In this document: piece by piece, positions 8,813-17,332 of the stretch
How the letters are laid out: each line of letters opens with the position of its first letter
How positions within the stretch are numbered: position 1 is the first letter of the stretch
Assembly (NCBI RefSeq): GCF_004138485.1
Contig: NZ_ML142848.1
Span: 1,834,640 to 1,898,639, forward strand
Direction of reading: 5' to 3'
Source of the DNA: Peristeroidobacter soli
GTDB taxonomy: Bacteria; Pseudomonadota; Gammaproteobacteria; Steroidobacterales; Steroidobacteraceae
DNA: 64,000 nt
Position numbers and translations under genes: made by a program
The notes under the pieces: generated by a model
What the model saw: the letters and a program-made list of their open reading frames with translations, nothing else
Databases searched by the model: none
What the model was told of the DNA's origin: nothing

Positions 8813-10657
8813 TTACTCGCAGGACTGACGACAATCCCGCAGATCGTCCAGGCAGAGCTGGTCGGACTGGCGGGCATTGTCATCGCAATCCTGGCGACGT
8901 TGAGTGACGGTACCGCCGAGCACATCGACGCAGGCTTTGTATCTCATGGTCATGCGCGCCAGACAGGCTTCGCGGTTGAATGCGTTGTCACAGCGTGACT
9001 GCCCGAAGTAGGCACAACTCGTTGCGGCCGGATTCGTCGTCGTGATGCGTCCCGGGGTCGCACCGAACGCCACCGCTCGCATGCACTCCTGCTTGCCACG
9101 ACGGCTCAGACTGCCGCACTCGCCATTGTCGCGTTCACATTGAGCGATACATTGTTTGCGTCGAGCGTCGATGCCGCCGCCAGCGGAAGATGATGGCGCA
9201 CTCTCGGAGGGCGTCGCCTTCGCCACTCGCTGAGGCGCAGGAGACGACGCCGGTGCAGCCGGCAGCGGCGTCGCGCTGATCGCGTCGGCTGCCGATTGCA
9301 CGGGCGCTTCGGTCGGTTTTTCAGGTTCCGGCTCGGGCGACGCTGCGGCGACCGATGCCGTTTCTTCGGGCGGCGGCTCGGCGGGCGTTGTTCCATCCGT
9401 CCCTGCGGCACCCGACGATTGCGTCGTTCCTGCGGCTGGCGCCGGCGTCGATTTGGCCGGCTGAGCGGTAGCGACCGTCTCCGGCTTTGGCGCGCGACCT
9501 TGATTGGTCACAATCACGAACGCACCAGCGGCGGCCGCCGCGAGCCCCGCGCCGATCAACAACAGACTGCCATAACGAAACTTCTTCGGCGGCGGCGCTT
9601 CGATCTCGGCCAGCAATTCGTTCAGCGACTGGAAACGATCTTCCGGCATCACCGCCATGGCACGCATCAGTGCGGCGGCATATCGCTTCGGCAAGTCACG
9701 ACGGATATTCTCGATCGGCTGCACGGCGCCGGTCGGCAGCGTGCCCGCGAACAATTCATACAACACCACGCCGAGCGCATATTGATCGGTGCGCCAGTCG
9801 ACTTCCTTCGAACCGATACGTTGCTCCGGCGACATGTAATACGCCGTGCCGAGCGCCATGCCCGTCTGCGTGAGCTGCGAATTGGCGAAGGCGCGCGCGA
9901 TGCCGAAGTCCATCAGCTTGACCGTGCCGTCTTCCGCCAGCCAGATGTTTTCCGGCTTGATGTCACGATGCACGATGTAACGATGCGCATAGCGAAGCGC
10001 GTCGATCAGCTGGCGCGCGATGTCCGTGACTTCGGCGACGCTGAACACGCGATTGTTTTGACGATACTGCTCCATCCGCTGCCGAAGGGTGTGACCTTTC
10101 AGCCGCTCCATGGAGAAGTAATACAGCCCGCCGCTGATGCCTACGTCGTGCACGCGCACGATGTTCGGATGAGACAGACTGCAGGAAACTTTGGCCTCGG
10201 CCAGGAAACGATCCTTGGCGGCGATACTGAACTGCAAATCCTGACGCAGCACCTTGATCGCCACGTCTTCCTGTTTCAGACGATCGCGGGCGGCGTACAC
10301 GTTGCCCATGCCGCCCTGACCGAGCAGATGACCGATCTCCAGGCGGTCGGCGATGACCGCGCCCGGCTCCATCCGAACAAACGTGTCGCCCGAGGGCGCG
10401 GGCGTCAGCGTCGTGGCCGAACGCATGGCCGTCGCGTTCGGGTCGGGATTCGTGTAACGGCCGGAGGCGGTGATGAACTCATACGCCTCGCTCAGCTCGG
10501 CGAGCTTGGCGCCTTGCGTATTGCGTTCGACATCGGTCTGCGCCGAGACCAGCCGCTCCTGCACGGCGGCCAGACGCTCGCCGTAGACCCTCGCCACGGT
10601 GGCGTGATCCTCGTTTCCCTGCAACCCCAGGCTTGCCAGCGCCGCTTCTTTGTTCAT
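8813..10657 (-). CDS. Transmembrane Ser/Thr protein kinase with cysteine-rich extracytoplasmic domain
   Basis: The 614-residue protein has four parts. An N-terminal helical region (about 1-66) ending LAELSEAYEFI looks J-domain-like. A PknB-type kinase domain (about 105-350) has LGQGGMGNVY, VAIK (Lys 135), HRDIKPEN (Asp 232), DFGIA (about 250) and SPEQ, so all catalytic residues are present. A single membrane segment (about 361-383) is followed by a Pro/Ala/Glu-rich linker. The last 110 residues hold 12 cysteines in CxxxC-like spacing and should lie in the periplasm. ATG 10657 is preferred because family-like sequence begins there. TACAAT ends six bases before this ATG, so transcription could be leaderless. 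Confidence 0.9.
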   Translation of the reverse strand: MNKEAALASLGLQGNEDHATVARVYGERLAAVQERLVSAQTDVERNTQGAKLAELSEAYEFITASGRYTNPDPNATAMRSATTLTPAPSGDTFVRMEPGAVIADRLEIGHLLGQGGMGNVYAARDRLKQEDVAIKVLRQDLQFSIAAKDRFLAEAKVSCSLSHPNIVRVHDVGISGGLYYFSMERLKGHTLRQRMEQYRQNNRVFSVAEVTDIARQLIDALRYAHRYIVHRDIKPENIWLAEDGTVKLMDFGIARAFANSQLTQTGMALGTAYYMSPEQRIGSKEVDWRTDQYALGVVLYELFAGTLPTGAVQPIENIRRDLPKRYAAALMRAMAVMPEDRFQSLNELLAEIEAPPPKKFRYGSLLLIGAGLAAAAAGAFVIVTNQGRAPKPETVATAQPAKSTPAPAAGTTQSSGAAGTDGTTPAEPPPEETASVAAASPEPEPEKPTEAPVQSAADAISATPLPAAPASSPAPQRVAKATPSESAPSSSAGGGIDARRKQCIAQCERDNGECGSLSRRGKQECMRAVAFGATPGRITTTNPAATSCAYFGQSRCDNAFNREACLARMTMRYKACVDVLGGTVTQRRQDCDDNARQSDQLCLDDLRDCRQSCE

Positions 10658-10803
10658 GGCCGGATTGTATGCCCGACCGGTCTTATCCGTGCCGACCCCG
10701 CCCTTAAGGGAGGGTCGCAGAGTGATCGAGTCCACATTCCAGTGGACGAAGCGCCCGGCGGATGCGGTAAATTGGCGGTTCGAAGCCCTTTTTCTTCAGT
10801 CGA

Positions 10804-11355
10804 GTGCAGTTCGTGCGATTCAGCCTGTTCGTGATCTCCGTTGTTTTCACCGGCACCGCCCTGGTTGCCGACGCGGCCCCCGCCGCCGATTTTCGCGTCC
10901 TGGATTTCGGCGCACCCTGCGACCGGATCGCCGCGCTCGAAGCCGCCCGCGGCTCCGCCTCGTTCGAAGGCAAACTGCCTTCAGGCTATCAGTTCGCCTT
11001 CCGGATTCAGGAGTTCGATCGTGACGGGCTGGCCGTCTATTCCTGCGACGGTGGCAAACTATTCCGCGGCGGCTACATCTTCGACGCCAAGGACGAAGCC
11101 GACGCCGCAGCCCTCTATGCGACGATCAAGAAACGCGTGACCCGCGAACGCGGCACCCCGTCCTATGACTTCGCCTCAGCGGCTCACCGCAAGAAAATGG
11201 GCGACGCCGGCGCCACGCTCTCCCGCGTCGACACCCTGGTCGCCTTCTGGAGCGGCCCCACCTCCGAAGCCCATGCCTCCGTCGCCGAGCCCTCCAAGGA
11301 CCGCGGCTGGCGAGTGAGCCTGAGCTACACGGCGAATAGCCACGTCAAGGAATGA
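10804..11355 (+). CDS. Secreted protein of unknown function
   Basis: The 183-residue protein begins at a GTG with a signal peptide (VQFVRFSLFVISVVFTGTAL, cleavage near ADAAPA). The mature part starts ADFRVLDFGAPCDRIAALEA and contains GYIFDAKDEADAAALYATIK, so it is a small periplasmic domain with two cysteines (GAPCDR and YSCDGG). No ribosome-binding site is obvious; another GTG nine bases on would still leave a signal peptide. It is divergent from the Ser/Thr kinase, with 146 bases between starts. I do not recognise a characterised family. Confidence 0.75.
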   Translation: MQFVRFSLFVISVVFTGTALVADAAPAADFRVLDFGAPCDRIAALEAARGSASFEGKLPSGYQFAFRIQEFDRDGLAVYSCDGGKLFRGGYIFDAKDEADAAALYATIKKRVTRERGTPSYDFASAAHRKKMGDAGATLSRVDTLVAFWSGPTSEAHASVAEPSKDRGWRVSLSYTANSHVKE

Positions 11356-11406
11356 ACCGATCGTGCAACGGCATCCCTCCGCTGCAGAGGTAGGGCCGGG
11401 ACGGAG

Positions 11407-11859
11407 TCACTCCGACTCGAGCGCGGGGAAGAGGTGGAGCACATCATCGAGAAGAGCTTGCGCATCGGCTATGGTCGTTTCGACCTGAGCTTCTGACACG
11501 TCGATGATATCTCCGTAGTCGAAGTGGTTGCGCAGTCTGTGAATGTCATCGAGGCGACGCCATCGATTGGCTTCCCACTCGACGGTGTGCGCCAGGCACT
11601 GAAACACCATCGTTCGGTGCCCCTCCGAGCCTGCAAGGCGGTAGCCGGCGGCTTCGACGGACACCCGCGCAAGCCAGAATGCCGCGCCGTACGCTGCCGA
11701 AAAGCGCGTTGCGAGCGTATTGGTTTTTCGCCGTGCATCCACGAGAGCTTTGGACGGCCTGTCCGTCAGCCCTCGCAGCATGTCCCAATTGGGCTCAGCG
11801 GCGTGCAGCGCGGGTTTCGCTCCTTTTGTTAGATTGTCGAGGTTTGCCTTTCTTACCAT
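11407..11859 (-). CDS. HEPN-like protein, putative toxin of a HEPN/MNT pair
   Basis: The 150-residue, all-helical protein begins MVRKANLDNLTKGAKPA. It contains ARVSVEAAGYRLAGSEGHRT, which resembles HEPN helices, and ends with DDIHRLRNHFDYGDIIDVSE and a helix rich in Ala and Leu. HEPN proteins paired with MNT nucleotidyltransferases are usually RNases. The RNHFDY segment is in the right place, but the standard RX4-6H motif is not clear. GGAAG lies about 6 bases before the ATG at 11859. This start lies inside the upstream MNT gene (65-base overlap), so translation is coupled. Family assignment rests on fold-like pattern plus partner. Confidence 0.7.
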   Translation of the reverse strand: MVRKANLDNLTKGAKPALHAAEPNWDMLRGLTDRPSKALVDARRKTNTLATRFSAAYGAAFWLARVSVEAAGYRLAGSEGHRTMVFQCLAHTVEWEANRWRRLDDIHRLRNHFDYGDIIDVSEAQVETTIADAQALLDDVLHLFPALESE

Positions 11860-12457
11860 CGCGTTCTTCCGCTGAGGTGAGCATCGCCAGTTTCGCCTCA
11901 TCACCGAGCACGAACACTTTCGGGCCAGCCAGGACCGCGCGCATGGACGACTTCATCAATGAAGCGCGATCAGTTGACGAATCCCGGTCGAAATACAAGG
12001 TTTGCACCCTTCTGCCAAGGCGCTCTTCGATCGAGTAGATGCGCTCCGTTATAACAGAGTAGCCAACCGTGCCAATGACGAACAAATCGAGGTCGCTGTC
12101 TGCGCGTTCAGCTCCTTTGGCGACGGAACCGAAGATCAATGCAACATCAATCTTATCTTCCAACCCTTGCAAGGCATCGCGGATATATGTCGGTGCGCCG
12201 GAAACCTTCGCGATGAAATTCCTCAGCTCCGCGAATACCGGCGAGGAAGTTCCCGCGGAGAGGAATCGTTGATGACCTTCTCGTTGTTCGACGACGAGCC
12301 CGGCGGCGGTCAGGGTGGCAAGCTCGCGGGAGACCGCACCAGGCCCGGACTTCAGACGGCGCACCAGCTCATTGAACGACAACCGGCGATCCGGGTTCGT
12401 GTAAAGCTCTCGCAGCACAGCGGCGCGCGTCTTGCCGAAAAGGACCTCATCGAGCAT
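11795..12457 (-). CDS. HTH-fused MNT nucleotidyltransferase (putative antitoxin and autoregulator)
   Basis: The 220-residue protein joins an ArsR/MarR-like winged HTH (about 1-68: LDEVLFGKTRAAVLRELYT, LSFNELVRRL, GAVSRELATLTAAGLV) to a minimal nucleotidyltransferase domain. The catalytic signature is complete: GSVAKGAERADSDLDL, with GS at 110-111 and DxD at 122/124. MNT antitoxins of this class AMPylate their HEPN partners; an HTH-fused form could also bind its own promoter. The ATG at 12457 has GGGGAG 4 bases upstream. Its promoter overlaps a palindrome (12480-12500). Downstream it overlaps the HEPN gene by 65 bases. Confidence 0.85.
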   Translation of the reverse strand: MLDEVLFGKTRAAVLRELYTNPDRRLSFNELVRRLKSGPGAVSRELATLTAAGLVVEQREGHQRFLSAGTSSPVFAELRNFIAKVSGAPTYIRDALQGLEDKIDVALIFGSVAKGAERADSDLDLFVIGTVGYSVITERIYSIEERLGRRVQTLYFDRDSSTDRASLMKSSMRAVLAGPKVFVLGDEAKLAMLTSAEERDGKKGKPRQSNKRSETRAARR

Positions 12458-12470
12458 GGTGCTCCCCACC

Positions 12471-12563
12471 TGGGATTGATCGCTCCCAATATAGGAGCGA
12501 AATTCCAGTCGTCAAGCGGATCGCTCCCTGACTGGGATCGATTACACCCAAATTGGGAGCGAT
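12471..12563 (-). promoter_or_regulatory. Promoter and palindromic operators of the HTH-MNT/HEPN operon
   Basis: Reading the minus strand, TTGACG (12515-12510) and TATATT (12493-12488) are separated by 16 bases, a near-consensus sigma-70 promoter; the start point would fall near 12481, about 24 bases before the ATG. A perfect palindrome TCGCTCC (12480-12486) / GGAGCGA (12494-12500) brackets the -10 box. The 10-mer GATCGCTCCC occurs at 12478-12487 and again at 12519-12528, and its inverse GGGAGCGAT lies at 12555-12563. TGGGATyGAT also occurs twice (12471, 12533). This is a typical autoregulatory layout, probably bound by the HTH-MNT protein. Confidence 0.75.
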
Positions 12564-12635
12564 GGAACAGCCCGAGGACTGCGCTGAGCTGGACGGACTC
12601 GACCGGCCACAAGACGACTGGCGGGAGAGAGGAAG

Positions 12636-12712
12636 TGGCGCGCCCGGAGAGATTCGAACTCCCGACCAACCGGTTCGAAGCCGGTTACTCTATCCAGCTG
12701 AGCTACGGGCGC
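12636..12712 (-). tRNA. tRNA-Arg (anticodon TCG)
   Basis: The 77-base gene folds as a cloverleaf. The acceptor stem GCGCCCG pairs with CGGGCGC, the D arm contains AGCTCAGCTGGATAGAG, the anticodon stem ACCGG/CCGGT encloses loop CTTCGAA with anticodon TCG, and the T arm contains GGGAGTTCGAATCTCTC. Discriminator G and CCA are encoded. It lies upstream of the exonuclease gene's 3' end and 73 bases from the HTH-MNT operator region. Confidence 0.95.
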
Positions 12713-12768
12713 AGAACGGGCATTGTAACGTGAGTCCGGGGCGCTGGCGATAGCCGCGCTGCGGCCGC

Positions 12769-13320
12769 TTACGACCGGCTCTGCCTGAGCATGTTACAAA
12801 ACAGCGCGCCCTGCTCGATCGCGTCGTCGAGTGCGACGTGGGTGTGCGGCAGTTTGTCGAACCAGTGCTTCGGCATGTTCCTTTTGGTGGCCGCTCGAAA
12901 CCCGGTTTTCAGCACCGCCATCGCGAACGACTTCATGTCCAGCGCCGAGTGACTGAAAGGACTCTCGCCGACGAACCTGATCAGGTACCAATACACGAAC
13001 AGAAAATCGAACCCCGCCGGATACGCCACGAACACCGGCTTGCCGTCCAGCGATTTGATCCAGCTCACGTAGCGCGCCATCGCCTGCTCGGGCGACTCCA
13101 GGCCCTTGCGACAGGCCGCCCAGGCGTCGGGTTGCGTGGCCCACCACTCGGCCGTCTTCGGATGCGCCTGCGCGCCAGGCAGCGTTTCCAGATTCGCGGA
13201 GAAAGTGGCGACGAGCACTTTGTCGGCGGTGTAAGCGGCCGAGCCGATGCTGAGCATGGAGTGCGGGCCGGGAATCGGCCCGTCGGTTTCGACGTCGGTG
13301 CTGATGTAGATCTCGTTCAT
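12769..13320 (-). CDS. DnaQ-like 3'-5' exonuclease/exoribonuclease
   Basis: The 183-residue protein has the DEDD-type exonuclease pattern. It opens [15 protein letters not shown], with the first acidic pair at Asp 9 and Glu 11. A central [20 protein letters not shown] block carries the second motif, and [11 protein letters not shown] near the C-terminus supplies the His and last Asp of a DEDDh enzyme. The length suits stand-alone 3'-5' exoribonucleases of the Rv2179c-like type rather than DNA polymerase epsilon. It should trim single-stranded RNA or DNA in the cytoplasm. It is divergent from the DUF5916 gene, with a 107-base shared spacer. Confidence 0.82.
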   Translation of the reverse strand: MNEIYISTDVETDGPIPGPHSMLSIGSAAYTADKVLVATFSANLETLPGAQAHPKTAEWWATQPDAWAACRKGLESPEQAMARYVSWIKSLDGKPVFVAYPAGFDFLFVYWYLIRFVGESPFSHSALDMKSFAMAVLKTGFRAATKRNMPKHWFDKLPHTHVALDDAIEQGALFCNMLRQSRS

Positions 13321-13427
13321 CGTCGCAGTTCACCAGAATCCCGCCACGCTTGTCACTCCCGTCGCCTTAAACCTTTTCAGCCACTGCCGCGTCCCACGCA
13401 TATCGCACTCATTCGTGGACCGACGCC

Positions 13428-15662
13428 ATGTTCGCAAAGGGCGCTCGCTGCCTGGGATTGCTGCTGGCCCTGCTCGCCGCTCGAGCGTTCGCCGTCGACA
13501 TCGACGGCAAGCTCGGCGCCGACGAATGGCGTGAGGCCCGGCACATCACCGACTTCCGTAAGACCCTGCCGTTGAACGGCGAACCAGCATCGCTCGCCAC
13601 CGAAGCCTGGATTCTGGCGACCCCGGACGGTCTGGCGGTGGCGTTTCGAAATTTCCAGCCGCCGTCCGTGCCCCGCGTCCAGCAACGCGTGCAGCGGGAC
13701 TTCAAGGATCTGGTCGATCGTGTCGACTTGATGATCGATTTCGACGGCGATCACCGCACCGGTTACAACTTCAAAGTGAGCTCCACCGCGGGCGTGTATG
13801 ACGCCATTCTCACTAACGAGACCGAGTTCAATCCGGACTGGGACGGCAACTGGCGCTACGCCGTCGGCAGCGACGATGAGAGCTGGACGGTGGAGCTGTT
13901 GATTCCCTGGCACATCGCACCGATGCGCGAGAACACCGGCGACGCGCGAACTATCGGCATCTATCTCGATCGCGTCGTCGCCAGCACCGGCGAGCGCGTC
14001 TCCTGGCCGCTGGCCGCGTGGGAACGTCCCCGTTTCCTGTCCGACTTCGCCCCCGTCGAGGTCGCCAGCTTCAAACAATCGTTGCTGGCCATCACGCCGT
14101 ATGTTTCCAGCCGCTACGACGTGATCGACTCGGACAGCAAGTTCAACGGCGGCGCCGATCTGTTCTGGAAACCGAACGGTCAGCTGCAACTCAGCGCCAC
14201 CGTGAATCCCGATTTCGGTCAGGTGGAGGCCGATGAGCTGGTGGTCAACTTCGACGCCACCGAAACTTTCATCAGCGACAAACGCCCGTTCTTCACCGAG
14301 AACCAGGGCATCTTCGAATTCACCACGCCCTCGGACTTCAGCCAACTGCTCTACACACGCCGAATCGGTGCGCCAGCCGACGACGGCCGAGGAGCAGCGG
14401 ATATCACAGGCGCATTGAAATTGAACGGCAGCCTCGGCGCCACCAAATACGGCATCTTCGCGGCCGATGAAGCCCACGAGGCCGGCCGTACATTCGGCGC
14501 ACTACGCCTGGTGCGTGACTTCGAGGATCAAAACCTCGGCTTGCTCGCGACCCGAGTCGAGCGGCCCTACCTGGATCGAACCGCCAGCGTGATCGGTGTC
14601 GATCACAATTGGCGACCGACAGCGCGCTGGAATGTCCGCACGCGCCTGATGGGCAGCGAGATCGAACAATCCGGCGACAGCACGACAGGCGACGGCGCCA
14701 CGATCTGGGCCGACTACGAAATGGACCATGGCTGGCGACAGCAATGGATCGGCATGCATTTCAGTAATGATCTGCAGATCAACGACGCCGGTTACCTGTC
14801 ACGCAACAGCACCAACTACGCGCACTGGCAACTGAACCGTCGCTTCACCAACCTGCCCGCCGGGTCGCGTTACATGTCCAAGGACTGGCGCTGGCGAATC
14901 AGCACCGACTACAACGATGCCGGCCAGCTGATGAATCATCAATTTCGTATCAGTCGCGAAAGCCGGTTGCGCGACGGCAGCTACGAGTACGGGCAGATCA
15001 ACATCAACAGCGCCGGCGTCGATGACTTGCTGACCCGTGGCCATGGCGTGGTGAACGTGCCGCCCAACTTCAACAGCTATGTCGAGTTCGAACGGCCACG
15101 ACAGGGCAACTGGGCCTGGCACCTGGAGCTGGAATTCAACAGCGGCGGCCTGGCGGGCAACGACGAGGTGGGTTACAGCGTCAATCTCGAGCCCACGTAT
15201 TTCATCAGCGATGCGTTGAACGTATATCTCGGCCTGTACGCGAGCCGGACGCCCGACTGGCTGGTGTGGCAGCGGGACAATCTGATCGGCAGCTTCGAGG
15301 GCGAGGAATCTCATTTCAACGCCGGCTTCAACTGGATCATGACCAACCGGCACGAGCTGCGACTGAAACTGCAGGCCGTCGCCGTGAATGCCGATATCCG
15401 GCAAGGCTACCGAGTCGATCCGTCAGGCACTGCCCTGCCCACCGACGAAGTCGTCAACGACTTCAGCGTCCGCAACCTCGGACTGCAGATCCGCTACCGG
15501 TTCGAGATCGCCCCGCTGTCCTACTTGTATGTCGTGTACGGACGTGGCGGCTACGAAGAAGAGGCCGTGGGCGGCGATCGCGGCCGCCTCCTTCGCAACA
15601 CATTCGACCTGCGCGACGACGATCAGCTGCTGGTCAAGCTCAGCTATCGGTTCGAATCGTGA
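13428..15662 (+). CDS. DUF5916 outer-membrane barrel protein with CBM9-like N-terminal domain
   Basis: The 744-residue protein has a signal peptide (ARCLGLLLALLAARAFA). The first domain, starting VDIDGKLGADEWREA, is a carbohydrate-binding family 9-like fold as found at the start of DUF5916 proteins. The rest (from about residue 215: VNPDFGQVEADELVVNFDAT, then ETFISDKRPFFTENQGIFEF) is the DUF5916 region and is rich in alternating aromatic beta-strands. It ends LLVKLSYRFES, with an aromatic near the C-terminus as in outer-membrane barrels. Substrate is unknown; a role in surface binding of a polymer or ligand is inference. No TonB box is seen. Confidence 0.87.
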   Translation: MFAKGARCLGLLLALLAARAFAVDIDGKLGADEWREARHITDFRKTLPLNGEPASLATEAWILATPDGLAVAFRNFQPPSVPRVQQRVQRDFKDLVDRVDLMIDFDGDHRTGYNFKVSSTAGVYDAILTNETEFNPDWDGNWRYAVGSDDESWTVELLIPWHIAPMRENTGDARTIGIYLDRVVASTGERVSWPLAAWERPRFLSDFAPVEVASFKQSLLAITPYVSSRYDVIDSDSKFNGGADLFWKPNGQLQLSATVNPDFGQVEADELVVNFDATETFISDKRPFFTENQGIFEFTTPSDFSQLLYTRRIGAPADDGRGAADITGALKLNGSLGATKYGIFAADEAHEAGRTFGALRLVRDFEDQNLGLLATRVERPYLDRTASVIGVDHNWRPTARWNVRTRLMGSEIEQSGDSTTGDGATIWADYEMDHGWRQQWIGMHFSNDLQINDAGYLSRNSTNYAHWQLNRRFTNLPAGSRYMSKDWRWRISTDYNDAGQLMNHQFRISRESRLRDGSYEYGQININSAGVDDLLTRGHGVVNVPPNFNSYVEFERPRQGNWAWHLELEFNSGGLAGNDEVGYSVNLEPTYFISDALNVYLGLYASRTPDWLVWQRDNLIGSFEGEESHFNAGFNWIMTNRHELRLKLQAVAVNADIRQGYRVDPSGTALPTDEVVNDFSVRNLGLQIRYRFEIAPLSYLYVVYGRGGYEEEAVGGDRGRLLRNTFDLRDDDQLLVKLSYRFES

Positions 15663-15668
15663 ACCCGA

Positions 15669-17315
15669 CTAGTGAACCAGCGCCGTCAACGGCCACACGT
15701 ACGCCTGACCGAGCACCAGCAAGCTCACCAGTAACGCCAACGCGATGCTGTGGAAGAACACGTAGCGCAGAATCTCGCTTTCGTGACCATACCAACGCGT
15801 CGCGGTGGATGCGACGACGATGCTTTGCGCGTCGATCATCTTGCCCATCACACCGCCCGAGCTGTTGGCCGCTGCCATCAACACCGGATTCAATCCGAGC
15901 TGTTCGGACGTGATTCTTTGCAAGCCGCCGAACAACACATTCGACGCCGTATCCGAACCGGTCAGAGCGACGCCAAGCCAGCCGAGCATGGTGCCGAACA
16001 ACGGATACAGCCAGCCTGTCTGCGCGAACGCCAACCCCATCGTCGCGTCGGCGCCCGAATAGCGAGTGACATAGCCGAGCGCGAGCATGGCCGCAATCGT
16101 CAGCAGCGATAAGCGAACGACGACCAGCGTCTGGAAATATTCGCGCACGAACTCTCGCGGCGAGAACTTCATCAACCCGCTGCTGATGATCGAGGCGACC
16201 AGAATTCCCGTGCCGGTCATCGACAGCAAGTTGAAGTTGTAAACCGCGGCTTCGGCGGTGGGTTGGGCGACGACCGGCGGCACTTTCTGAACCAGCTCAT
16301 GCAGCCCGCCGACGGGCAGCTTGAGAATGAACAACGAATCGAGCCAGGTTTTGACTTGGGGAATGCCCCACAGGAACACACACACGCTGAGCACGATCCA
16401 GGGCAACCAGGCTTTGAACACCTGCTCCGACGTATAGGTCGTCGCCGCCGGCTCGGTTGCCACGTTCTCTTCAGCCTGGCCGCGCGTCGTCGAGCGCCAG
16501 ATCGTTTCCGGGCGCCACACACGCAGAAACAACGTCAACGCACCCATTGAGCAGAGCGCGGCGATGATATCGACCAGCCACGGCCCGTGAAAATTGGAAA
16601 CGAGATATTGAGGAATGGCGAACGACACGCCGGCGACCAGGATCGCCGGCCACACTTGCAGCATGCCGCGCCATCCCGCGAACGCGCAGATCAACCAGAA
16701 CGGTACGATCACGGAGAAGAACGGCAACTGTCGCCCCACCATGCCACTCAGTTCGTGCAAGTCGAGTCCGGTCACGCTGGCGAGCGCAATGACTGGCGTA
16801 CCCAACGCGCCGAACGCGACCGGCGCAGTATTCGCGATCAACGACAATCCCGACGCTGCCAGTGGTGAGAAGCCCAGACCGATCAGCATCGCGCCGGTCA
16901 CTGCCACCGGCGTGCCGAATCCCGCCGCTCCTTCGAAGAACGCGCCAAAGCCAAACGCGATCAGCAGCAGCTGCAACCGTCGATCGGGAGTGATGCCGGC
17001 GATGCTGTCCTGAAGAATCCGGAACTGCCCGCGCTGCTCGGTGAGTCGATACAAAAATATGACATTCAGGATGATCCAGCCGATGGGCATGAGACCGTAG
17101 GCCGCGCCGAATGCCGCCGCCCGGGTCGCCATGCCGGTGGGCATCCCGAACGCGAGAATGGCGATGGCCAGCGAACTGGCAATGCCGAGCAAGGCGGCCA
17201 CATGCGCCTTCATCTTCAGCAAACCGATGCAACCCAGCAGCACCACGACCGGCACGGCCGCCATGAACGTGGACACGATGGCGTTGTTGAATGGATCGTA
17301 CCCTTGTGCCCACAT
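15669..17315 (-). CDS. lldP: L-lactate permease (LctP/LldP family)
   Basis: The 548-residue inner-membrane protein has at least 12 hydrophobic segments and the family blocks GFGAFFEGAAGFGTPVAV, LIANTAPVAFGALGTPVIAL and AAANSSGGVMGKMIDAQSI. Members carry L-lactate, and often glycolate, with protons. The ATG at 17315 has GGAAGGGGA about 8 bases upstream; in-frame sequence before it is not membrane-like. It lies 17 bases downstream of the PAP2 gene stop on the same strand and may share its transcript. No lactate dehydrogenase lies next to it, so the substrate is by family only. Confidence 0.9.
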   Translation of the reverse strand: MWAQGYDPFNNAIVSTFMAAVPVVVLLGCIGLLKMKAHVAALLGIASSLAIAILAFGMPTGMATRAAAFGAAYGLMPIGWIILNVIFLYRLTEQRGQFRILQDSIAGITPDRRLQLLLIAFGFGAFFEGAAGFGTPVAVTGAMLIGLGFSPLAASGLSLIANTAPVAFGALGTPVIALASVTGLDLHELSGMVGRQLPFFSVIVPFWLICAFAGWRGMLQVWPAILVAGVSFAIPQYLVSNFHGPWLVDIIAALCSMGALTLFLRVWRPETIWRSTTRGQAEENVATEPAATTYTSEQVFKAWLPWIVLSVCVFLWGIPQVKTWLDSLFILKLPVGGLHELVQKVPPVVAQPTAEAAVYNFNLLSMTGTGILVASIISSGLMKFSPREFVREYFQTLVVVRLSLLTIAAMLALGYVTRYSGADATMGLAFAQTGWLYPLFGTMLGWLGVALTGSDTASNVLFGGLQRITSEQLGLNPVLMAAANSSGGVMGKMIDAQSIVVASTATRWYGHESEILRYVFFHSIALALLVSLLVLGQAYVWPLTALVH

Positions 17316-17332
17316 GATCCAGTCCCCTTCCG

